Positions 11,025 to 22,141 of a stretch of 35,768 nt of DNA are shown here, piece by piece (position 1 is the stretch's first letter; the number at the start of each line of letters is the position of its first letter). Location: positions 1 to 35,768 of the forward strand of contig LPNZ01010155.1 of the NCBI GenBank assembly GCA_001655205.1. The letters are read 5' to 3'. A program made the position numbers and the translations under genes. The notes beneath the pieces are model-generated. The model made no database searches. It was not told the DNA's origin and saw only the letters and a program-made list of their open reading frames with translations. The DNA is from Lenisia limosa. Its lineage: Eukaryota; Breviatea.

Positions 11025-11150
11025 TTAGGCTGCCTTGTAACTAGGTTTGTTGAACAGATCTAGGTAACTCTCAGGCTCAGGTAACAAGGGAGGTAACTCT
11101 AGGACTTGCAACTGAACTAAGACATAGCTACCAAGCATGATCTCGGATCT
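11025..11150 (-). CDS. Possible terminal exon of an unidentified gene
   Basis: Read on the minus strand, a CTTCAG 3' splice-like site is followed by 42 codons starting RSEIMLGSYVLVQLQ and ending YLDLFNKPSYKAA, then TAA at 11025-11027. The frame is open and the composition looks protein-like (proline, glutamate, leucine). I could not find convincing upstream exons, so it may be a chance open frame or the 3' end of a small or broken gene. The same strand carries the TMEM216-like gene just downstream, but this exon stops before it. Confidence 0.25.
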   Translation of the reverse strand, partial: RSEIMLGSYVLVQLQVLELPPLLPEPESYLDLFNKPSYKAA

Positions 11151-12329
11151 CTGAAGATTTTTCTTGATGTTCCATGATTTTGTATATTTTTTTTGAAAAA
11201 TTATCTCTCTTTATTTGGCATTCTTTTGGGTATTCCGCAATAATATAGAAAAAACATTATTTCAACAAGTTTTTTTACCATCTGAGTCGCGTCCACAGTA
11301 AATTAGAACTCTTTAAGCCGGACTTTTCACTTCCCTGTCGCTTTGCTATCCAAAGTTGGACTGATGAAGCATTAAAATTGTGTATATATATATGGTTTCC
11401 AACCAAATCGCTATCACAATTTGAGATGTTTTTGGGCTATCACTGAAACTCAGGAAATACTTGTGAGTTTGACAGGAAAGTGAAAAAGGAAGTAAAATTG
11501 GGGCTGATTTTAAGACGATACGACTCTACTGGTAATCATACTCGTTAGAATGGTTTTATACTCTTTTTATAACGGAATGCTTTGAAGAATACCAAATTAG
11601 AGACAAGAAAAATTCGTAAAAAAACTCATATAATGTCACATGATGTCACCTGATGTCAAAAAAAATCATGCCAGGTACCCCTCATCAGCGGCCCCCTGGG
11701 TGAGTGTAAGGGTAAGGGGGTAAGGGACACAAGAAGTGGGAGTGGTGGTGGCAACGTGGTGCGAGTGCGCGCCATTCGCAGCAAACAAATCACAGATCAT
11801 CACAGCCAGATATCATCCGCTTTCCTCCACTCTTCCCGTTCATTTACAGCTGTTTATTTTATCACTACTACTGTGATGGCAGACTGATGGCAATTTTAAT
11901 GTGAGTTTTGCCTTATTTTTCTCTTTCCCCGACTTCATCTTTCTAATTTCTTCCACTTGTTCTTTTCAAGGCGGTTCATTATTATATCAAAGCAAGATAC
12001 AAAAGAGCTGATGACCAAGAGTCTTGTTGTTGTTGGAGTTTTGTTGTCTTGAAAACTCCAAACTCCAAGTGAACAGCCTGACTGACACCGACTTCAAGAT
12101 GAATGATGATTTCGCTACGGAACACACCATCATTGACAAAGAAGTGTTCAGATATTGACAAATTCAAATCATGTCTCAGACTACCTGGAAAAATGAATCG
12201 CCGCAGTCTCTGGAGCTGAAAGAATACACATGGAAAAAATGATATGATCATCAAAAAAATGTTACCCTGGATGGTGGTAAACCCCAGATGAAATCAGAAA
12301 ATCAGAAAGTAAATCAGAAATAGAAACAA
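11151..12329. other. 1.2 kb without an assignable gene
   Basis: The left half is AT-rich. At 11633-11659 three imperfect TGATGTCAC units stand in tandem. From 11690 to 11830 the sequence becomes GC-rich with several CG dinucleotides, like a promoter. A plus-strand ATG at 11888 with a following GTGAGT donor can be spliced into a very short open frame, and 11982-12254 is open on the minus strand. Neither shows recognisable protein character. I see no supported gene. Confidence 0.4.
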
Positions 12330-15300
12330 TCAACAATATTTAGACATATCCTCTTTTCCAGTGAACTTTGAGAAGTCCATTTCCTCAAATGGAAACTCGT
12401 CTGGAATTTTGTCTTCGTCTCCATCATCAATTAGCAAATCTTTCTCGAAATTTTCGAACATGTAGGAAAAGTCTGAAGTATGAGTGGGTATGAAAGCAAT
12501 GCCTACCAATATCTTCGCCTGTGTCAATTGTAAACAAGCTGTCTGCTTCCTCATCTTCTTGAGGAGCCTCTGTGGACGGTTAAGAAGAGAGGGAAAACGA
12601 TCTCCCAAATTGTTACCACATACTTAGCAACTCTTCCTTGGCGCCTTCCACACCACAATATCGCGCCACAACAGCCTAAAACAATCAGCTTTGTAATTTT
12701 TTGGGCAGATAAGAGAACTTGACTTCTCACCTGAGCAACATTGTAAAGATGGTCGAAGGGAATGGTATCCTCATCTAAGAGGGCGGCATGAGCAAGACCA
12801 GGCTTGGGGTAGGCTGATCGCGTGATACTTAAGCCGATTGTGCTCTAAATAATTTTAGAGATTACACATCAAATGTAACAAACGGAAATTTTAAGTAATT
12901 CAGAGAAGACGGCTTCCGAAGGAGGAGTCTTGACAGAATCTTGAAGTTGCAACCGGGCTTGATCATATGTAAAAGAGCCTTCGGGGGGATCGATTTGAAA
13001 CAGGCGGCGGGAAATGTACACCCGTCTAAAAGCATCAATAAGGGATATGAATCTGAACAGGTAATATATTTGCTATTCACTTCTCCAAAGTGAATTTCTT
13101 GATATCTTGAAATATCGAATATTATCGGTCTTTTGCATCTATCAAAACTAAAAAAAATAAAAAACGAGAAAGAAAAAAAACGATTACAACAAAAACCACA
13201 AAGATAGTACAGTTAAAACTTGGAGGGTAAAATGATTGGTTGGTCAGTTCCGAAATTGTCCTGCTTACTCCCAGCCAAAGACATCCGAGGTTATTTTAAC
13301 TTAAACGACAAATTACAGACCACTGTATGGCTGATATACCATAATACGATAATCAGAAAATACTTCTAAGTACCAACAAGTTATATATTTCTCTATAATG
13401 TAATGAAAACTAGAGAGTTTGAAGGAGTGTCATTGATGAGTTCAGCAAAAACGTTGCCTACTCCCAGCCAAGAGAAAATTCTAGAAGAGTTTCACATTAT
13501 GCAGATTTAATACAATGTAACATTGGATTATTTTCTGTTTAAAACTGCTAACACCCAGCAGAGACCATTTTTATCGATAGAGTTGAAAGTCTACCCTCAT
13601 TACAAATAGTGGGTTCTAGGGTCCAAATTGCTCTTAACTGTTCATAAACCAGACCAACAGGACGTAGGCATATGCGTTGGGGTCGAGACCCTGAAGGGCA
13701 TTGTATGCAACGCGATAGTACACGGATGGCTCTACTCCAGTAAAACAAAAAATAAAGAAAATACAAAAAAATTATAAATCAAACTCCTCACTTTTCATTT
13801 TTCTTGAGGGAGGAACAAGGGCCATGGCCGCGCGGACAATCAAAATCTCCTTATTGGGCTCCAGGTTCTCTTCTTCAAAAATAAAATAATCAAGTTTGCT
13901 CAGAGCCCGGGCCATGTAGACTGTCTGTGCGTCTGAAAAGTCTCTTTTGGCCCTTAGAAGTGAGTTACAGTAGTTGATGAAAAAGGAAACCCACGCGCAG
14001 AGTTTTGGTTTGAAGAGACTGAGGCAAATTAGGGCGGCTAGGGGCTTGACAAAAGAAGAGAAGTCTACATGGTAAATACCATAAACGTGTTGGCATTGAA
14101 AGCTACAACAATACAAAGAGGTCCTACATTGTTCAGTGTGCTGCATCTTTGTCATCGAGCAGCGAAGGTAGTCCAACCGGTCAACATGTGCCTTCTTAAG
14201 ACTACAATATGAGGTGTGTTCCAAAGACCCAAGAGTACTGTAGACCTGTGACCACAAATAAAGCTTGTTTGTATGAAGAACAAAACTAAAAAGGGACGGT
14301 CATTCATTTTCCGTTTTCCAACACCATTGAGACCATACTAACCATCCATCTTCGGCAGCTTTGAGAATATTTGCTGCGACAGGAGCAAGAATCGCTCCAA
14401 TTACTTCAGTGCTTCAGGATCAAAAAGAAAAAAAATGGGGCCTTTTCATTTACCAAATAGTTTTGACAAAACAGTAATTTAAAAACCTCGTACCTGCAAC
14501 GTGATTCTGCTGCTCTCTCCACCAATTTACCGTCCATATCTCCATCATTGTTGTGGACCTCAATGTAGCTATTCAGTCAAATTCTGGCATAACTCTCAAC
14601 TCGATTTCATCACCAACTTACGATAACCAAATTTTGCTGTGACCTGTCTGAAGGAGCTTTCTGGTGTGCTCATCAGGAAGGGGGTGGTCTACACCATAAG
14701 GCTTGGGAATCATTAATAAGTCAGTCTGTTTTTTGTGATTGATAATAAATGTGCTTCACACCTACCTCACCACTCCGAGGTACTGCGAGAGTAGGAAACA
14801 GGATATTATCGATATTCAAGCATATATTGGGGAAAACTCTGACTTTTGAGAACAAAGCATAAATAGCAATGAGAAATAAAAAAAAATAAGGTCCACACCA
14901 TTACGCTTATAAGAGATATTAGTTCATAGTATTCCATATTGCGAGTGAGAGTTAGCAGCACACCTTTGACATATCCTGCATTGAACTCGACATTTTCAGG
15001 GTCAAATAGGTTGAAAGGTGGGGTCTAAATCATCATGAGATAAATCCCATCACACAAACCGCTGCTTCAGCCATACTCTTAATTCGCTTTCTTTTCATCA
15101 TGTCACCTGAGATTAAGTCTTGTCCAAGATCCCAGGTTAAAATAACACCTTAAAGCATACCATCTTGCTCCGAGCGAACCTGGAGGCTGTCCATCTTCTG
15201 GAGGCATCGTTTTCTTAAAAGCACCGCATAAGAACGGAGGTTCTGCGCCATGAGCAAAGGAACAAAGTGCAAATATCAAAAGCCAGACTCACATCCAGGA

Positions 15301-15584
15301 GGACAGCACGAACAGGTGATCCAGCAGGAAGTGCAGATGCGGTTCCTGCAATCAACTTTTCAAGCTCTTCCACAGAAAGAATAATCGTTTCCAAGGTTAT
15401 CCTAAAAGGTGAGATCTGGCTAGGAAAGGTAAATCCCGCTACAGAGAATTATTGCTAGGGAGAATCCTTTCTCGCTAACAATTTTAAATTAATAAAAACC
15501 AACATACTCATTCAGGAGCTTCTCAGAGATATGCTCAAACACAAGTTCAGCTGGGGATTTCTCACCCACTCCAGAGTCTGCCAT
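12330..15584 (-). CDS. Unrecognised multi-exon protein with acidic C-terminus
   Basis: ATG at 15584-15582 gives MADSGVGEKSPAELVFEHIS. Well-phased exons follow: ITLETIILSVEELEKLIAG, NLRSYAVLLRKRCLQKMDS, MMKRKRIKSMAEAATPPFN, FDPENVEFNAGYVK, PYGVDHPLPDEHTRKLLQTG, YIEVHNNDGDMDGKLVERAA, STEVIGAILAPVAANILKAA, then a long exon with FVKPLAALICLSLFKPK and RAKRDFSDAQTVYMARALSK, and EPSVYYRVAYNALQGLDP to about 13640. A further set (KKFTLEKFISLIDAFRRVY, GSFTYDQARLQLQDSV, SITRSAYPKPGLAHAALL, then acidic DDGDEDKIPDEFPFEEMD) ends TGA at 12330. I join the two blocks through an intron of about 0.5 kb because the phases fit, but they could be two genes (first stop TAA at 13634). Helix-rich, no signal peptide or membrane span. 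Function unknown; it shares an upstream region with the EF-hand gene. Confidence 0.6.
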
Positions 15585-15979
15585 TTTAATCCTTAAGTTG
15601 CACTTAAGAAGTCACAATCACACAATCACAAGCACCAAGGGGCAAAAGGGGCTGTGAATGTGGATTTTTTGCCCAGAAGACTCCTACGGAGCCGATCCAA
15701 ATAAGTCTTGCGGTCCTGTTTTGTTAGACCCAGATCGTAGATCGTTTGAAATGGACGGGAAATAAACAAAACAGAAAATGCTGAATGCTGTGAGGCCCCA
15801 ACTTAGCAGCTTGCTTTACTTGTTTTGAATCGAGAAAAAGAGAATAAGCGAGAGATAGTGGATGAAACCCGCGGAAAGCCTCAAGAGTGTAAACATTTTA
15901 CCCCATGGCCCAATAGCTTTTCCTTTTTGACCCGCTGAGTTATCGTTTGCTGGGTACTGCTGCCCGCTGTGTAGGTGGT
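15585..15979. promoter_or_regulatory. Bidirectional upstream region
   Basis: This stretch of 395 bp lies between the start codons of the unrecognised minus-strand gene and the plus-strand EF-hand gene and must contain both promoters. No TATA box or known operator is evident. Confidence 0.5.
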
Positions 15980-18556
15980 ATGGAGGGTTCAAGAAGGAAC
16001 AAGAAGCTCACTGCAGCTGCTCCTTCCCTGACACTTTCCAATGTGGGTTATTTCAAGGCGATACTGTTGTTATAGACCTCGATATTTCCGATATCATATC
16101 AATAATGGACTACAGGCTAGTCTTGGAGGCAAGCCAGGGGCTACGACCCGAAAGCGGCCTGACAGTGCAGTTATTCGACCCGACACTCCTGGAGAGTCCG
16201 GACTGGGGGACTTGATGGCCCTGTCAGGTGGGGCATTGCTTTGGGGATTCTCAGACTTGTGTTTCATTGCATTCGGGCTAATGTGTAGGAATGGACGTCG
16301 TGGATAACGGGGCCTTAGTCAAGACGGGCCGGCCTGAAGTTGATCTTGCCCATGTCTTTGATATTGTTGACACAAACTGTAAGGTTGTATTGGTTCTCCT
16401 AATTTGCTCTGACCTCTTTAGCTTCGGGGGATCTTGACTTCGAAGAAATTATGTCCTTCTATCAGCGTAAGCCTGTCTTCTTTTGTCAATATTATTGTTC
16501 CCGCAACCAACCATCACGAGAGTATATTGAGTGTTATTTTGACCATCATTTTGTTTTTTACAAAAACAGAGGTTACTGGACGAACGTGTACTCGAAAACA
16601 AGTGGAAGCATCGGTTCGAATTGCTGCAACCACACAAGGAAGGGTAGGGCTGAGTTCTGATGTTATTTTAATTCCATGGACAATATACTTTACTATATTA
16701 TATTCTATGTCTATGATATGATATGTAAATAAATAATGTGTTACTATATGACAAATTATTTGCATACTATCAGATGTAATATTACACGGACCCTCAATTC
16801 TAATGGATAAAAAGCTTGCATTCCTCAAGAAGTTAACAATATCGTTCATTTTCAAATTTTGGTTTACATTTATGACACCCCATCAAACGAAACTGAGGCT
16901 CTATTGCAATTAATTTTTAAAAATGACTTTCAATGCGTAGAAATTAATTTCAATTAATTAATTAATTACATTCTTCAGTAAATAATTAGGACAATTAAAT
17001 TTCGAGAATTTGCGGGAATATTCTTGATCGAAATAATTTTGTACTGGGCATTAAAATTTTTTAAAAAATATGTATTGTAAAATAAATTGCACAGAGGCCA
17101 AAGAGCAATAATACATACTAGATAAAACAATTTTCCATTTGGTGATCAGTAAGTGATCTTCCCATTTCTTGACGCTTAGCTTCTATCTCTTTGGCAACTC
17201 GGCTTTATTCTCTTTTGATTGGAAATATAGTAGGTTAATATCCAGGAACAAATAATGAAAACCAAAATACCAGGGACAAATTTTGAGGGGACTGTCGTAT
17301 TTTAAAGCACAACTTATGATTTTTAGGTATGTCGTAAGGACTTTGTCTCAGTGATGTCCGAAATTCAACGACGCTCTGTTTTAGTAGAGAGGTTCGCTCT
17401 TTGCCTAGTGTTTTAGCTGATTGTTTAGACTATCATGGGACTTCAAGCTTCTTGCTTGTACCTCGAAAGGAAAAGGTTTGTGGCTAAAAACTCCGTATTT
17501 GGAGTATGGTCCCTAGGCTTAGGTTTTACATGGTATCTTGACAAAAGAGATTCTTGACCACAGACTTTTCTCACCCCTGCATTTCCGGTTTTAACATTGA
17601 TCCAAACAATTCAAAACGGTGGATTACGCAAACGGGTTTTTTGGTCCACGGATTCCACGTATGTACGGATGGAATTGGGTTCAATCCACGGAGTGTTTTT
17701 TTTTTTGCATTTTTGCCTGATCATGCCTGATGGAAGTTTCTGGAAGTTTTCAAAACTGAGAGATGCCTGCCTGGCCACTAGCTCAACAATTTCTCACATC
17801 AGTCCACGGATTACAGGAGACATAAAAAAAAGTCCAGGGTTTAGAGAAATCGGTCCACGGAAAAAAACGCGTTTTTATCCGTACGTGCGTGAGTGGTTCA
17901 CGATTACACCAAGTCTTCCCTCTTATTGTTTTCTTATATACTATTAGGACTATCTTAAACAGGTAAGCTAACTTGTTAGGATCCGCGGAATCCGTGGAAT
18001 CCTTGTACCGAACCCATTTAGCATAATCCACCACTGTATTCTCATGATATTCATCAAAACAACCGTAAAAACCTGATACCGCTTTTTTTTTATTTCTGGG
18101 TGAATAACCTTTCAGACACAGTCAACAAGCAACAAGCTAAATTGCTGTTTGAAGCCTTCAGAGGAAGCAAGTAGGGAGTGGTGTTGTCAACGCAGAGTTG
18201 TAACACTCAATTAGTTGTAGCAGGATTAGGCTGTAATAACTTAATGACTAGGTTCACGGAGAAAGAGTTTGATATTTTCAATCACTCACGAGGAAAGTCT
18301 CAGGCCCCTTTTACACTCGAGGTGAGATGAAATCATATCATATGATATTGGAGTTATTCATATGATATACTACATATGATATTCTTTCTATCCATCAAGA
18401 TCTGTTTTCTCCTTTTCCAATGTCTGAGGGTACTAACATCTATTTTAGGAATTGGAAGCAGCACTCAGTGAGCCTCCACTAGATTCGAGAAGCTCGCTGA
18501 TGTCCCCTCCATCACTCGATTATGATGGTGATGGTGATGAAGATATTATTGCCTAA
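15980..18556 (+). CDS. EF-hand protein
   Basis: ATG 15980 begins MEGSRRNKKLTAAAPSLTLS. Exons 15980-16042, 16116-16227, 16289-16378, 16422-16466 and 16570-16643 total 384 nt and keep one frame. They encode a basic disordered N-terminus (GGKPGATTRKRPDSAVIRPD), then HVFDIV followed by the canonical 12-residue EF-hand loop DTNSSGDLDFEE (D1, N3, S5, D7, D9, E12), then IMSFYQQVTGRTCTRKQVEA. After a 0.68-kb intron come CRKDFVSVMSEIQRRSVL and TIMGLQASCLYLERK, then across the element-bearing intron TVNKQQAKLLFEAFRGS, FTEKEFDIFNHSRGKSQAPF and a serine/proline tail ending DYDGDGDEDIIA. The loop should bind calcium; partner and pathway are unknown. The 3' ends of this gene and the PXYLP1-like gene are only 110 bp apart. 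Splice sites around 17384-17430 are uncertain. Confidence 0.75.
17618..18032. mobile_element. 415-bp element with terminal inverted repeats
   Basis: The left end GGTGGATTACGCAAACGGGTT (17618-17638) is inverted at the right end 18011-18032 with two mismatches and one extra base. Inside, the motif TCCACGGA or its variants recurs at least five times, on both strands. It sits in an intron of the EF-hand gene. No transposase is present, so a MITE-like non-autonomous element is the simplest reading. A target-site duplication is not clear. Confidence 0.6.
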
Positions 18557-18666
18557 GAAAGTTTGGCCTTTTTTTTATCTTTATTTCGCTTTATTGTATT
18601 TATTCTGATTTGGAAAATGTATTAAGAATTAAATCCACAGTTTTACCTAATTTTCAGCTTCAACCA

Positions 18667-21600
18667 TTATATACATTCGTTGTAAGAGTCAGGAGTGAGG
18701 TCATCCAGTAGTTTGAGGAACTATAATAAACAAGCAAAAGTAAACCTTTTCAATTGGGCAAAGATAATCATCGCACCCAGGAATAACAACAGGTTTCCAG
18801 TTGTCCAAATATCGAACATAAAAATCCCCATTCTTGAAGTGTCAAACGAGTTGGTGCAAATATTATAAAATGGTTTTTATTCGGTTCGAAGAAGCTGTAA
18901 CCAGTGAATGAAGCCAACCTTTTCGATCATTTCGAAAAAAAGCATCGAGGCGTAGGGTGGCCATTGACCTTCAATTATTAATAGTAACAGTAACTATCAA
19001 AATGATAGCACTACATGGATATTTAGCTCACCTTGGAAAACTCCAAATGCAATTTGTAAAGGGGAGAGGGTCCAGTCATGACTCGCATAAAGATAGAGCT
19101 TTGAAACTGAAGAAGTAAAAATACAGAAAAAAAACAATGTATTCTGATTACATCAAATACGAGTAGTATACAATATCATATCATATCCCCGTCCACAAAA
19201 ACTGGTGCTTTTTTTTTGGAGACTCGGTGCTTTAAGGTTTTTACAGACAAAANNNNNNNNNNNNNAAAAGGTTGTAGCTGATAGTAAATGTAACTATAAG
19301 GCTTCCTACCTTCTTCATTGTTGTGGTAGGCATTGAGTTCGGTTTCCATATCCTATCTCAGTCAATCAAAAAAAAAAAAAAGCACAGAAACCGAAAAACG
19401 NNNNNNNNNNNNNNNNNNNNNNNNNNNNNNNNNNNNNNNNNNNNNNNNNNNNNNNNNNNNNNNNNNNNNNNNNNNNNNNNNNNNNNNNNNNNNNAAGGAA
19501 ACCAATTCCAAGTCGCTGGTCTGAAAAGTAAAAAGGACTGTCCAATTACTATTTTTAATTGGTCAGTTAATTGGGAATTTCGTGAAAAAGAAGAAAACAC
19601 AATATGAATATCATATATATATACTATATGATATGCTTATAAATGTATAATATTTCATATAATAAAAGTACTAAATAAAATTCTCTAATAAGCGTGATGG
19701 AGTGGATGGCTTCGGCCAGATACATCTTTATTTTTTATTTCTCATTGTATATATTATATATATATAAATTATATAAAATAGTATAATAGAGTATAATATA
19801 CAATGTGCTCGTGCACCAAAACCCCGTCATTTTTGGGATATCCTGACAATTTTGAATTTTGGAGAAATAAACTTGAAATTGTGGTTTTTTTCTGCTTCAT
19901 ATACTATGTTATTAACACTAAAAAATAATATTCTTTCTTCCTATTAGTTTGTCCCCCAAACTGTATGTCACATTTGGTGCACTATTCCACTCCAAAAACT
20001 GCCAATCAGCTTCGTCCCAAATTCGTTGTGCCAGTTCATCGGTAACAACATATGGGATCGGCTACAAGTGAAGATGATTCTAAAGCAGAGCCAACCTTAT
20101 TATGACACACGTGACTGAAAATGCAGTCTCTTTTGAGATTGACATCAAACATTCCCTAAGAAATCAGCCTTTAGGACAACAATAAGATGTAAATTGAACA
20201 ATTGAGGTTAAAATAGAAAACAATGACTTGGTACATACTGAAAGTCCAGTGACGTAGTTAAACTCTTCAACGAGAGGCTCAAAAACCTGAATCAGTCATA
20301 TCTGTGCTGCGAAATGAATTGATATCAACATAACAACCTCTTTCATGTGCCTCTGCCATTTCGGTGTTTTCTTGGCGGCATCAACTATTACTTGCCACTT
20401 TGGACAAAGGTAAGCTAAAAGTGATGAGTAAAATAATCATTGTTAAAAAAACTGTTCTGGAACCATTTTATAAGTATAATACATCATTTTCAATAATAAT
20501 ATACATAGAGCAGGGTGGCAATTCAGAAAATTGGCTCGGATTTTCGTTCATTTTCTCTAAGATTGGCGCATATTGAACGTGATTTACGCCAAAGCTTGGA
20601 GTCTTTCAAACTGAAGTAACAGGTAGTAATTCGTTTCAAAGAAGGCGTCTTGGAACAATTTTCTAACAACATCCATGACAATTTTCTGAATTACCACCCT
20701 GCTTTAAAAGGAGTTCAGGGATTATGCTTCCAGCGAAAATGTATAAAGGCACTCGTCTTGATTTGTTTTACTTGGAATTCTCACCGTTTGGAAGAATATT
20801 GTCAAAGTCCGCATCAGTGGTTTCCATCTCAACCTAAAAACAATGAAAAGGAATTCTCAAACTGTTTCAATCGACCCACTTACAACATTCGGTGCTTCAT
20901 GAGCCATGAGCCCAATAAGAAGACTTTCAGCTGACCTTGTCACTCGTGCTACTGCCTACTTTCATTAGCTATGTTTGAAAAGGGTATTGTTACCCCACTC
21001 TCGTCCTTGTTTTGATGCCAGTAATTCCTGATGTCTTCAAGAGCGTTTCTCTATAAGCTTCTCTCAACAGCTTTCCATTTGTTACGTGCTAAAAAATGAA
21101 CGAGAAAATAACAGATGCAGAAAGGTGTAGGGGCAAACCTGATGATAACCTCGTTCAGTCAAATGTCCCACTGCGCAGTTCCCTAAAAACATGGTTATGA
21201 GCCTTAATAACATGAAATATGATATACAGAAGCAGAATGGTAGCTTTGCTCTCTATGATTACCTTTCAAAAAGCCTGAGTTGGGTTTGAATTTGGTGCGG
21301 AAAAGAGTAGATGGATGCTCTGAACAGTAAGATGGCTTTGTGGTGATATGAAAGGATAGAGAAAAGGTGGAGTCCAATGATACCCTACGATTGCTATTCA
21401 GGATTGCAGGTCTCTCATCCTCTTCAAATGAACAGTCCCACTGGATATCCTCGCTCCCCACCCAGCAAGGAATGGGAGAAGTTTGGACGCGGTCGCCATG
21501 CCGAAAGAATACCTGACACATTAATTACAGAGAGAGTACCAAAGATGTGATATGTTCAAATAGCAAGCATCAAAGCCACATACGTGTGACTGCACAACAT

Positions 21601-21829
21601 TGAAGCCGTCCTCTAGGGTTGGATATGGCCTATTGTGATAGGGCTGGCAATAGTGGTGTCTGTCAACTGGCTGGGATTGAGATGCGATGTCAGTGGCCGA
21701 CCCCTTCACGGAAATCAGACTTCCTCCCATGACTACTGCAAAGAGCAGCCATCGTAGATGACTGATTATAATCATCTCAAAATGCTGCTTGCTGCATTCC
21801 AGTTCCAGTTTTCGATAAATCGTGACCAT
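18667..21829 (-). CDS. PXYLP1: Histidine acid phosphatase of the PXYLP1 type
   Basis: Branch-2 histidine phosphatase; the closest recognised relative is 2-phosphoxylose phosphatase 1, a Golgi enzyme of glycosaminoglycan-linker synthesis. The N-terminus (Met at 21829, or the second Met at 21775) carries a hydrophobic signal or anchor segment (LRWLLFAVVMGGSLISV). Then come QPYHNRPYPTLEDGFNVVQS, the catalytic VFFRHGDRVQTSPIP, CAVGHLTERGYHQ, NGKLLREAYRETLL, TRTRVGSAESLLIGLM, the NAYLCPKWQ segment, DCIFSHVCHNKPIPYV, YNQRLGIGFL, the proton-donor region LYLYASHDWTLSPLQIAFG, PPYASMLFFEMIEK, NGDFYVRYLDNWKPV, CPIEKFLKLL and ECI plus TAA at 18667. Both catalytic boxes (RHG and HD) are present, so it should be active. 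Two gaps (19253-19265, 19401-19494) hide part of one exon or intron. Substrate in this organism is inference. Head to head with the SNAP-29-like gene. Confidence 0.88.
19253..19265. other. Small assembly gap
   Basis: Thirteen N lie in an intron of the phosphatase gene. Confidence 0.9.
19401..19494. other. Assembly gap within the phosphatase gene
   Basis: A run of 94 N lies directly after the exon end reading QRLGIGFL and before the exon DMETELNAYHNNEE on the minus strand. A few residues of the protein are probably hidden. Confidence 0.9.
19688..19726. repeat. Hairpin repeat, copy 1
   Basis: AATAAGCGTGATGG is followed by a stem-loop at 19703-19718 (TGGATGGCTTCGGCCA, loop GCTT) and AGATAC. 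Related copies lie at 22612-22650 and 35647-35690. This copy is in an intron of the phosphatase gene. Confidence 0.6.
20509..20703. mobile_element. 195-bp MITE-like inverted-repeat element
   Basis: The 25-bp ends 20509-20533 and 20679-20703 are inverted copies with one mismatch (AGCAGGGTGGCAATTCAGAA at the left end). It lies inside a phosphatase intron between the exons ending ILPN and starting AYLCPKW. No coding capacity, no certain target-site duplication. Confidence 0.75.
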
Positions 21830-22141
21830 CGATCTTTGATCTGACTTTTAGTTGTGCCCCTTGGCCGAATCAGCCATCAATCAATCAACAACTATATAAT
21901 ATATTAAAACATAGAGGGAGGATACAACGAGACAACAATATATATTGACATATTGACCTTTTCAGACAGGGGCTATTATTTACGTTTCACACTACACACT
22001 CCAGTCTCAAACCAGTCTGCTGCCCCTCGCCCCCACTGTACACCGGTGCTAAGCTTAGTCTTGTACACCGGTGTGACCCGGTGATAACAAGTGATAACAC
22101 GAATAACAAGCCCTCTAGCTCCACGCGTCCACACCACTCCA
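21830..22141. promoter_or_regulatory. Bidirectional upstream region with twin TGTACACCGGTG boxes
   Basis: Shared 312-bp upstream region of the phosphatase (minus) and the SNAP-29-like gene (plus). The 12-mer TGTACACCGGTG occurs at 22037-22048 and 22062-22073, 25 bp apart, and each contains the palindrome CACCGGTG. A partial third copy, CCCGGTG, follows. This looks like a paired binding site for a dimeric regulator, by inference. Confidence 0.5.

Noticed and set aside
11982-12254. A 90-codon minus-strand open frame
   Set aside because: It lies downstream of the stop of the 12330 gene and has no recognisable domain, and part of it is a CAA/GTT-rich stretch; not enough to call a gene.
16937-16970. 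TTAATTAA-rich stretch as a possible replication origin or attachment region
   Set aside because: It is a short AT repeat in a long intron; nothing in the sequence singles it out.
17597-17947. A 116-codon plus-strand open frame
   Set aside because: It lies within the inverted-repeat element and its residues come from repeated TCCACGGA words; no transposase-like motif.
18330-18390. Cluster of ATATGATAT palindromes, with similar words at 19.2, 19.6, 23.3 and 27.6 kb
   Set aside because: Short self-complementary AT words are expected in AT-rich introns; no longer shared context was visible.
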